This document shows, piece after piece, positions 1 through 5,068 of a stretch of 5,068 nucleotides of DNA. This stretch comes from COE1 sp963596435. GTDB lineage: Bacteria; Bacillota; Clostridia; Lachnospirales; Lachnospiraceae. The stretch spans positions 1 through 5,068 of the forward strand of contig CAVBMG010000179.1 of the NCBI GenBank assembly GCA_963596435.1. Direction: 5' to 3'. Position numbers and translations under genes: made by a program. Every line of letters begins with the position of its first letter. Position 1 is the stretch's first letter. The notes below the pieces were generated by a model. That model searched no databases. It had not been told where the DNA came from and saw nothing but the letters and a program-made list of their open reading frames with translations.

Positions 1-2
1 AT

Positions 3-158
3 ATACCGTTTCCTGAAGAATGTGAACAGCAGAAAATTGGAGCATATTTCTCAAACCTCGACCACCTCATCACTCTTCACCATCATAAGCAAAAATGCCT
101 TAAAAAAGCACTGATATACATCAAAATTACGATAATTACATCAGCAAAGGAGAATACT
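3..158 (+). CDS. hsdS: Type I restriction enzyme specificity subunit (HsdS), 3' end only, no stop before hsdR
   Basis: HsdS recognises the DNA target of a type I RM complex. Its C-terminal conserved region packs against HsdM as a long helix. Only the last ~50 codons are in the window. Reading from position 3 gives EQQKIGAYFSNLDHLITLHH, the hallmark end of the HsdS distal conserved helix (family knowledge: EQQKIG..F..LD.LITLH). After this the match fades: the usual ending, about 15-20 residues rich in Lys/Leu and finishing near KMF, is replaced by an atypical KCLKKALIYIKITII stretch. The frame has no stop codon between position 3 and the hsdR ATG at 159, and is the same frame as hsdR. The end given here is therefore only the junction, not a real terminus. 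The gene may be truncated, frameshifted near its end, or fused to hsdR. The HsdS identity is well supported; the true C-terminus is not. Confidence 0.8.
146..152 (+). promoter_or_regulatory. Ribosome binding site of hsdR
   Basis: AAAGGAG lies six bases before the ATG at 159. This strong Shine-Dalgarno sequence supports independent initiation of hsdR at 159, even though the upstream hsdS frame is open into it. No convincing promoter is visible between the two genes, so hsdR is probably transcribed together with hsdS. Confidence 0.75.
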
Positions 159-3122
159 ATGGCAGAGTTAGAATCAATTATTGAACAAAAACTGATAGAC
201 CAACTGGTTTATGGAGATTCCCAGTGGACATATCGAGCAGATCTGAAAACAGAGGAAGATCTCTGGAATAATTTCCGTTATATACTGGAACAGAATAATA
301 AAGATAGGTTGAACGGTGAAAGTCTGTCTGATGCGGAGTTTGACCAGGTGAAAAATCAGTTGCAGTTTTCTTCTTTCTATAAAGCCGGAGAATGGCTGGT
401 AGGTGAAAATGGCAAGGTTATGGTTCATGTGCAGAGGGATACAGAGAAACTGCATCTGGTTGTAATGAATCATGAGCATATTGCAGGCGGCAGCAGTGTC
501 TACGAAGTAATCAATCAGTATAGGGCGCTGACGGATGAGGATGAACAGGTAAAAGCCCAAGACAGAAGATTTGACGTAACCCTTATGATCAATGGTCTGC
601 CTATGATTCATATTGAGCTTAAAAATAAGCAGCATCCCTACATGGATGGTTTCTGGCAGATTAAGAAATATATTGGAGAGGGAAAGTTTACTGGAATTTT
701 CTCTGCAGTTCAGATGTTTGTGATCAGCAATGGAGTTGATACTAAATATTTCAGTGCTGCTTCTGATACAGAACTGAATCCCAAATTCATCAGTGGCTGG
801 CTAGATAAAGAGAATAATCCGGTCACAGATTATATTGATTTCGCAAAGAGTGTTCTGCGTATTCCAGAAGCACATGAGATGATTGCAAGATATACTGTAC
901 TGGATGAGGATGCAAAGCGTCTGATTCTATTAAGACCGTATCAGATTCATGCTATCGAAGCCATAAGAGAAGCCTCCAAGACAGGAAAATCTGGTTTTGT
1001 ATGGCATACGACAGGTTCCGGCAAGACTCTGACATCTTACAAAGCAACCAGGAATCTCTTGATGGATATTCCCTCCATTGATAAGGCAATCTTCCTGATT
1101 GACCGTAAGGATCTGGATACGCAGACTACAATGGCATTCCAGGCATATGCAAATAATGATTTGATCGATGTAGATGAGACGGATAATATTTTTGACCTGA
1201 AGAAAAAATTAAAATCAGATGACAGACAGGTGATTGTTACCACAATCCAGAAGATGCAGAGACTCATTACCAAGAGATTGGAAGAGGGAACGAACGAATA
1301 TCAGAAGATCAAGAATCTGCGTATTGCATTTGTGGTAGATGAATGCCATAGAGCCGTTACCCCGGCAACCAAGAGGGAATTGGAACGATTTTTTGGAAAG
1401 TCTCTCTGGTATGGATTTACTGGAACTCCAAGATTTGCAGAGAATCCTTATCCACAGATGGGAGATTTGCCTCGAACCACAGAAGAATTATATGGTAAAC
1501 GTCTGCATAGATATACCATTCAGAATGCCATTCATGACAATGCGGTATTAGGTTTTCAGGTGGAGCATAATGGACCAAAGAATATATCAGATGAAACGGA
1601 TGCAGATGCGTATGACAATGAAACACATATGTTAAGCGTCCTGGATGTCATTTTGAATAAGTCCTACAACAAGCTGGGATTCCAGAATGGAAAAGGAAAG
1701 ACTTATGAAGGCCTTTTTACGACCAGCTCTATTCAGATGGCACAAAAATATTATGATCTCCTTAAGAGAGTAAAAAATGGAGAGACATCCCTTACAATTG
1801 ATGAGAAAATCAAGCAGGTGTTGCCGGACTTTCCTAAATTTGCCATTACCTATTCTGTGACAGAAAATGAAGAGGGGTCCCATGTGAATCAGCAGAAAAT
1901 GCAGGAATCTCTGGATGATTATAATGGAATGTTTGGAACAAAATATGAGTTGTCTCAGATACAGGGCTACAATGGCAACCTGAATAAGCGCCTGGCCAGG
2001 AAAGATGCAAAATTTAAGAGCAGAAATGAGCAGTTAGATCTGGTAATTGTGGTAGATCGTCTTCTGACCGGCTTTGATGCACCGTGCATGTCCACTATTT
2101 TTATTGACAGACAGCCGATGGGACCACACGATTTGATTCAGGCATTTTCAAGAACCAATCGGATTTATGATAAGAATAAAGCCTATGGCCAGATTGTAAC
2201 CTTCCAGGCACCGAAGCTTTTCAAGGAAAGCGTAGACAATGCAGTAAAGCTCTACTCCGCAGGAAGTACAGAAGTGGCACTTCTGGCAGAATGGGAAGAG
2301 ATTGAACCCGCTTTTAGAAAGTCATTAAATGTACTTAGGGCATCTGCAGAGACACCGGCAGAGATACCGGCTATGTCAAAGAAGGAAAAGCAGGTATTTG
2401 CAAAGATGTTCCAGAACTTTGACAAGCTCTTTGCGCAGCTCAAATCATTTTCACAATATGATGACAGTATGCTGGAAGGCTATGGAATCACAGAAGAGGA
2501 ATATGAAGATTATGCCGGACATTATCTGAATGTAAAAGAAGAGATAAAGCCTGATCCGGACGATCCTATCGAACCGGATCTGCCAGTAGTTGATTTGGAT
2601 TATGAACTCATGGCATATTCCCATACGAAGATTGACTATGAGTATATCATCAATCTGATTCAGAATATTGTAACGCCTAATGATGATACGGAAGTCACTC
2701 CGGAGCAGCGTCAGAAGCAGCTTGAAGAAGTCAGACAGTATATAGAAGACCTTCGGAAGGATAATCCAAAAGTTGCAGAGATTATGACTAAATTGGTAAG
2801 TGAGATCGAGCAGGATGAGGATAAATACAAGGGACAGTCGATTCTTAACATTGTCGAAAATATGAAGCACGATTGTATCGAGAAAGTGGTAACAGATTTC
2901 TGTATTGAGTGGTATGTATCTAAAGATGATGTCATGTATGCGGCTACTCATTACCGTAATGGTGAAATCCCGAATGAAAATGCGATCAAGATAACAGCAG
3001 ACTTCTCCAGTTATAAGGCGGCGCAGGAGAAAGCGATTCCTAAGTTCAAGTATTATACAAAATTGCTGGCAGAATTAAAGAAAACTCTGGATGAAGAAAT
3101 AGCACCTTTGACCAATCATTAA
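159..3122 (+). CDS. hsdR: Type I restriction enzyme endonuclease/translocase subunit (HsdR)
   Basis: HsdR is the motor and nuclease of a type I RM complex. With HsdM2-HsdS it translocates DNA using ATP and cuts at random sites away from an unmethylated target, in the cytoplasm. At 987 aa it is a normal length for the EcoR124I-like (type IC) group. Seen in order: an N-terminal HSDR_N nuclease domain with the PD-(D/E)xK core D139 ... E153-L-K155 and a following QxxxY (Q167, Y171); a superfamily 2 helicase core with Walker A TTGSGKT (284-290, K289), Walker B/DECH (394-397), motif III GFTGTP (419-424), motif V around VVDRLLTGFDAP (631-642) and motif VI QAFSRTNR (661-668); and a helical, acidic C-terminal region (about 700-987) that in the family binds the methyltransferase core. 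All key residues are present, so it looks functional. The start fits the usual family N-terminus (KLIDQL..G.SQWTYR..LKTEEDLW). hsdM is not in the window. Confidence 0.97.
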   Translation: MAELESIIEQKLIDQLVYGDSQWTYRADLKTEEDLWNNFRYILEQNNKDRLNGESLSDAEFDQVKNQLQFSSFYKAGEWLVGENGKVMVHVQRDTEKLHLVVMNHEHIAGGSSVYEVINQYRALTDEDEQVKAQDRRFDVTLMINGLPMIHIELKNKQHPYMDGFWQIKKYIGEGKFTGIFSAVQMFVISNGVDTKYFSAASDTELNPKFISGWLDKENNPVTDYIDFAKSVLRIPEAHEMIARYTVLDEDAKRLILLRPYQIHAIEAIREASKTGKSGFVWHTTGSGKTLTSYKATRNLLMDIPSIDKAIFLIDRKDLDTQTTMAFQAYANNDLIDVDETDNIFDLKKKLKSDDRQVIVTTIQKMQRLITKRLEEGTNEYQKIKNLRIAFVVDECHRAVTPATKRELERFFGKSLWYGFTGTPRFAENPYPQMGDLPRTTEELYGKRLHRYTIQNAIHDNAVLGFQVEHNGPKNISDETDADAYDNETHMLSVLDVILNKSYNKLGFQNGKGKTYEGLFTTSSIQMAQKYYDLLKRVKNGETSLTIDEKIKQVLPDFPKFAITYSVTENEEGSHVNQQKMQESLDDYNGMFGTKYELSQIQGYNGNLNKRLARKDAKFKSRNEQLDLVIVVDRLLTGFDAPCMSTIFIDRQPMGPHDLIQAFSRTNRIYDKNKAYGQIVTFQAPKLFKESVDNAVKLYSAGSTEVALLAEWEEIEPAFRKSLNVLRASAETPAEIPAMSKKEKQVFAKMFQNFDKLFAQLKSFSQYDDSMLEGYGITEEEYEDYAGHYLNVKEEIKPDPDDPIEPDLPVVDLDYELMAYSHTKIDYEYIINLIQNIVTPNDDTEVTPEQRQKQLEEVRQYIEDLRKDNPKVAEIMTKLVSEIEQDEDKYKGQSILNIVENMKHDCIEKVVTDFCIEWYVSKDDVMYAATHYRNGEIPNENAIKITADFSSYKAAQEKAIPKFKYYTKLLAELKKTLDEEIAPLTNH
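2346..2369 (+). repeat. 12-bp tandem duplication inside hsdR
   Basis: Two adjacent 12-bp units, GCAGAGACACCG and GCAGAGATACCG, differ at one base. They encode AETP-AEIP at residues 730-737, in the linker between the helicase core and the C-terminal region. Because 12 is a multiple of three, gain or loss of a unit would keep the frame. It looks like a small in-frame duplication in a tolerant linker. Confidence 0.7.
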
Positions 3123-3142
3123 AAAGTCTATACTGTTCCTAT

Positions 3143-3152
3143 CAGCGTAAGC
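3143..3152 (+). repeat. Left copy of a 10-bp inverted motif flanking the recombinase gene
   Basis: CAGCGTAAGC here is the exact reverse complement of GCTTACGCTG at 4127-4136, beyond the recombinase stop codon. The two copies lie about 975 bp apart and face each other. This copy overlaps the left arm of the hairpin at the recombinase start. The match is exact, but it is only 10 bp and could be chance. Confidence 0.5.
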
Positions 3153-3161
3153 AGCACAATA

Positions 3162-3170
3162 AAAGGAGGT
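3162..3170 (+). promoter_or_regulatory. Ribosome binding site of the recombinase gene, in the hairpin loop
   Basis: AAAGGAGGT is a near-perfect complement of the 16S rRNA 3' end. Its AGGAGG core (3164-3169) sits six bases before the ATG at 3176, fixing that start. It falls in the 19-nt apical loop of the hairpin that pairs the start codon, so it would stay exposed while the ATG is held in the stem. Confidence 0.85.
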
Positions 3171-3175
3171 AGCTT

Positions 3176-4102
3176 ATGCCGAATGATAGGAACAGTGCAG
3201 ACCTGTTCTGCGATTATTATAAACAATGGATTGACGTATACAAAAAGGATGCGATACGAGATGCAACTCTGGCAAAATATCAAATGACACAAAAGTGGGT
3301 AGAAAAACTGATCCCGGAATTGAAAGTGTCAGATCTTACGAGGACAGCATATCAACAGCTTTTGAATGATTATGCCAAGGAACACGAGAGACAGACGACG
3401 CTTGATTTTCACCATCAGTTAAAAGGAGCAATTCTGGATGCTGTAGATGAAGGATTGATAGAAAGAGATCCCACAAGAAAAGCCATTATCAAAGGAAAGA
3501 CACCGAAGGTAAAGAAAATCAAGTATCTGAATCAGTTTGAGCTCCACACACTAATAGCGCATCTGGATATAAAGGAAGAACCGAACTGGGACTGGTTTAT
3601 TTTACTGGTAGCGAAAACCGGAATGAGATTTTCGGAAGCTCTTGCTATTACACCGGCTGACTTTGATTTTGCAAGACAGACCTTGTCTGTAAGCAAAACA
3701 TGGGACTACAAGGGCGAAGGAGGATTCCTTCCAACAAAGAACAAGTCATCTGTGAGAAAGATCCAGATAGATTGGCAGATTGTTGTGAAATTCTCAGAAT
3801 TGGTTAAGACATTACCAGAGGACAAGCCGATATTTGTTGGAGAGGACAAGATTTATAATTCCACAGTAAATGATGTACTTGCCAGACATTGCAAGGCTTG
3901 CGAAATATCGGTGATTTCCATTCATGGACTCCGACATACCCACGCATCGTTATTACTATTTGCCGGAGTCTCTATTGCGAGTGTAGCGAGACGCCTGGGC
4001 CATGCCAGTATGACAACCACGCAGAAGACATACCTGCATATTATCCAGGAACTGGAAAATAAGGATGTGGATCTGGTAATGAGGACATTATCTGGTTTAT
4101 AA
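3176..4102 (+). CDS. Tyrosine recombinase/integrase, probable hsdS-shuffling DNA invertase
   Basis: This 308-aa tyrosine recombinase has an N-terminal helical SAM-like DNA-binding domain (about 8-105, with the stretch HERQTTLDFHHQLKGAILDA at 70-89) and a C-terminal catalytic domain (about 115-300). The full catalytic set is visible: R151 in TGMRFSEAL, K188 in the TKNKSS beta-hairpin, H250 and R253 in HGLRHTHAS, H276 in LGHAS, and nucleophile Y286 in KTYLH. It therefore looks active. Integrases with this N-terminal pattern are found beside type I RM loci in Streptococcus and Lactobacillus, where such enzymes invert DNA between hsdS copies and change methylation specificity (family knowledge). 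Here it follows hsdR by 53 nt, separated from the visible hsdS end by the whole of hsdR. No second hsdS copy is in the window, so its substrate is not seen. An alternative role as the integrase of a small mobile island cannot be excluded. The start is set by the AGGAGG at 3164. Confidence 0.93.
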   Translation: MPNDRNSADLFCDYYKQWIDVYKKDAIRDATLAKYQMTQKWVEKLIPELKVSDLTRTAYQQLLNDYAKEHERQTTLDFHHQLKGAILDAVDEGLIERDPTRKAIIKGKTPKVKKIKYLNQFELHTLIAHLDIKEEPNWDWFILLVAKTGMRFSEALAITPADFDFARQTLSVSKTWDYKGEGGFLPTKNKSSVRKIQIDWQIVVKFSELVKTLPEDKPIFVGEDKIYNSTVNDVLARHCKACEISVISIHGLRHTHASLLLFAGVSIASVARRLGHASMTTTQKTYLHIIQELENKDVDLVMRTLSGL

Positions 4103-4118
4103 ATTTGTAGTTAAGTAA

Positions 4119-4148
4119 CTGATAACGCTTACGCTGGTTTTTTATAGT
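4119..4148 (+). promoter_or_regulatory. Candidate weak promoter for the GIY-YIG gene
   Basis: CTGATA (4119-4124, 4 of 6 matches to the -35 consensus) and TATAGT (4143-4148, 5 of 6 to the -10) are 18 bp apart. The -10 ends 25 bases before the ATG at 4174, leaving room for a short leader with the ribosome binding site. Such matches are common in AT-rich DNA. The T6 run at 4138-4143 overlaps the start of the -10, so it might instead be part of a weak transcription end. Confidence 0.3.
4127..4136 (-). repeat. Right copy of the 10-bp inverted motif flanking the recombinase gene
   Basis: GCTTACGCTG, the reverse complement of 3143-3152, lies in the gap between the recombinase and the GIY-YIG gene. 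It falls in the spacer of the weak promoter candidate at 4119-4148. It could be a recombinase or regulator binding site, or an RNA segment competing for the left arm of the leader hairpin; none of these is shown. Confidence 0.5.
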
Positions 4149-4161
4149 CGGATATTAGCGA

Positions 4162-4168
4162 GGGAGGA
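4162..4168 (+). promoter_or_regulatory. Ribosome binding site of the GIY-YIG gene
   Basis: GGGAGGA lies five bases before the ATG at 4174 and supports that start. Confidence 0.75.
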
Positions 4169-4173
4169 TAGAG

Positions 4174-5055
4174 ATGGAATATGGAAAATCGATTGAGCTG
4201 TTTTTAGTGAATGGAACAGCGGATAGTTTAATAACGGCGGAGCTTTCTAACTGGAATGGAAAAGCAATTAAGATTCCAAGGATAGAACTCTCGTCCTGCA
4301 AACGTGATGATATTACACAGGCAGGGGTTTATTTTCTGTTTTGTAAGGAAGATGATGGAACTGATTCGGTTTACATAGGAGAAGCAGAAAATGTAAAGGA
4401 AAGATTGTTGCAGCACCTTAGAGACTACCAGACTGAGAAGGAAAAGTATTATTGGACTACTGCAGTAGTGTTTATAGGACGGGATCTGAACAAAGCACTG
4501 ATTCGATATCTTGAGAATCGTTTTGTAGAGATTGCCAGACAGTGCAGGCGCTATGTTGTTCTTACAAAGAATACGTATCGAAATACGGTAATGAAGGAAT
4601 CACAGGTTGCTGTCATGGAAGAGTTTATAGACAATGTGAAAACTTTGATAAGTGCCTTGGGATATAAAGTATTGGAACCAATCAATAAGCCTGTTAATGT
4701 GGATGAAAATGTTAGTTTTGATGCTGATGCTGAAGAAATTAAGCTGCATTTGGAGCGAAGCGTGAAGGGGGTAGGGAAAATTGAAGCTGATGGTATGCGT
4801 ACTTCAGAAGGATTTGTTGTAATCGCTGGAAGTCATATAGCTCCAGAGGATGATGATACTATTTCGCCAGGAATAAAGCTGCAGCGCAGCAAGGCAAATA
4901 TCATGGATGGTATTTTACAGGAAGATGTACTGTTTTCGAGTCCATCTGGGGCGGCGATGTTTGTTATTGGAAAAAGTGCCAATGGTTTGACAAGCTGGAG
5001 AAATTCAGATGGGGTTACGCTTAAGGATATTGAGAATAGTGAATCTGAAGAATAG
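4174..5055 (+). CDS. GIY-YIG nuclease family protein with C-terminal DUF4357 domain
   Basis: This 293-aa protein has three parts. Residues 1-45 form a short domain common at the front of this family (KSIELFLVNGT...AELSNWNGKA). Residues about 48-135 form a GIY-YIG nuclease fold: G51-V52-Y53, Y67-I68-G69, the helix arginine R77 in VKERLLQHL, and the metal-binding glutamate E114 in RYLENRF. After a linker, the C-terminus is a DUF4357 domain with its typical FSSPSGAA (254-261), GKSANG (266-271) and W275. The catalytic residues are intact, with the allowed Ile-to-Val change in GIY. It starts 71 nt after the recombinase and may be co-transcribed or use its own weak promoter. GIY-YIG proteins with DUF4357 are often near RM genes (family knowledge), but their substrate and role are not established. 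No signal peptide or membrane segment is seen, so it is probably cytoplasmic. It is complete, ending 13 bases before the window edge. Confidence 0.9.
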   Translation: MEYGKSIELFLVNGTADSLITAELSNWNGKAIKIPRIELSSCKRDDITQAGVYFLFCKEDDGTDSVYIGEAENVKERLLQHLRDYQTEKEKYYWTTAVVFIGRDLNKALIRYLENRFVEIARQCRRYVVLTKNTYRNTVMKESQVAVMEEFIDNVKTLISALGYKVLEPINKPVNVDENVSFDADAEEIKLHLERSVKGVGKIEADGMRTSEGFVVIAGSHIAPEDDDTISPGIKLQRSKANIMDGILQEDVLFSSPSGAAMFVIGKSANGLTSWRNSDGVTLKDIENSESEE

Positions 5056-5068
5056 ATATAGACCATTT

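Larger units (their letters stand above)
3126..3202 (+). promoter_or_regulatory. Long hairpin enclosing the RBS and start codon of the recombinase gene
   Basis: ACTGTTCCTATCA (3132-3144) is a perfect 13-bp inverted repeat of TGATAGGAACAGT (3184-3196). GTCT (3126-3129) pairs with AGAC (3199-3202) just outside, so 17 of 19 positions match. Inside, GCGTAAGC (3145-3152) pairs with GCTTATGC (3172-3179) with one G-U. As RNA this gives about 26 pairs, counting a U3131-G3197 wobble, with one A-C mismatch and a 4-nt bulge at 3180-3183. The apical loop (3153-3171) displays the AGGAGG ribosome binding site, while the start codon ATG (3176-3178) lies in the upper stem. The right arm is coding sequence for the first residues of the recombinase. 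No T-run follows, so it is not a standard terminator. The structure is seen directly; control of recombinase translation, or use as a recombinase DNA-binding site, is inference. Confidence 0.7.

Noticed and set aside
111..144. Small repeats before hsdR: TACATCA twice (117-123, 137-143), CTGAT/ATCAG, and AATTA/TAATT (125-129, 133-137)
   Set aside because: Each is only 5-7 bp in AT-rich sequence, and they overlap each other without forming one convincing structure.
174..635. 153-codon open frame on the - strand within hsdR
   Set aside because: It is antisense to the conserved HsdR nuclease domain, has no recognisable domain, and reads as low-complexity hydrophobic sequence from the opposite strand of a strong gene.
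1339..1551. 70-codon open frame on the + strand in another frame of hsdR
   Set aside because: It overlaps helicase motifs II-III, whose frame is clearly the coding one; no ribosome binding site or domain supports it.
2451..2951. 166-codon open frame on the - strand within hsdR
   Set aside because: It is antisense to the HsdR C-terminal region. Its Ile/Leu/Phe-rich product is what the reverse of Asp/Glu/Lys-rich coding gives, and it has no family motif.
3126..3202. The leader hairpin as a terminator of hsdR
   Set aside because: No T-run follows the right arm, and the structure extends into the recombinase coding sequence, so a terminator is unlikely.
4109..4143. Possible terminator: AGTTA/TAACT palindrome (4109-4120) followed by a T6 run (4138-4143)
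   Set aside because: The palindrome has only a 2-nt loop, is AT-rich, and lies 17 bases from the T-run. The sequence directly before the T-run forms no stable stem, so I do not call a terminator.
1..5068. tRNA, rRNA, CRISPR array, insertion sequence
   Set aside because: No cloverleaf-like or rRNA sequence, no regularly spaced direct repeats, and no transposase are visible; nearly all of the window is covered by the genes listed.

Overview
The window is a type I restriction-modification (RM) island, read entirely on the + strand. The DNA is moderately AT-rich, uses AGA for most arginines, and has strong AGGAGG-type ribosome binding sites. The HsdR and integrase resemble those of Firmicutes. 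This suggests a low-GC Firmicute, most likely a gut Clostridia/Lachnospiraceae-like organism, but the genus is inference and cannot be settled here.

Layout, left to right. (1) Positions 3-158 hold the 3' end of a specificity-subunit gene (hsdS), cut by the window edge. Its frame has no stop codon and continues straight into hsdR. (2) Positions 159-3122 hold a complete hsdR of 987 aa, the restriction/translocation motor. The nuclease and helicase motifs are all present. (3) Positions 3123-3175 are a 53-nt gap that contributes the left part of an unusually long hairpin. The hairpin encloses the ribosome binding site and start codon of the next gene. (4) Positions 3176-4102 hold a complete tyrosine recombinase of 308 aa. 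It is of the type that in Firmicutes sits beside type I RM loci and shuffles hsdS target-recognition segments by DNA inversion. (5) Positions 4103-4173 are a 71-nt gap with a possible weak promoter, a T6 run and an inverted copy of a 10-bp motif also found just before the recombinase. (6) Positions 4174-5055 hold a complete GIY-YIG nuclease-family protein with a C-terminal DUF4357 domain. The last 13 bases hold nothing recognisable.

How the genes may work together: HsdR is the cutting subunit and needs HsdM (not in the window, expected to the left) and HsdS, whose tail is visible. The recombinase probably changes the sequence specificity of the complex by rearranging hsdS copies. No second hsdS copy lies in this window, so the partner must be outside it. 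The GIY-YIG/DUF4357 protein is a second predicted nuclease next to the RM genes; its role is unknown.

The most interesting signals are the structured leader over the recombinase start, which suggests translational or site-specific control of the switch, and the stop-less hsdS-hsdR junction carrying an A6 tract.
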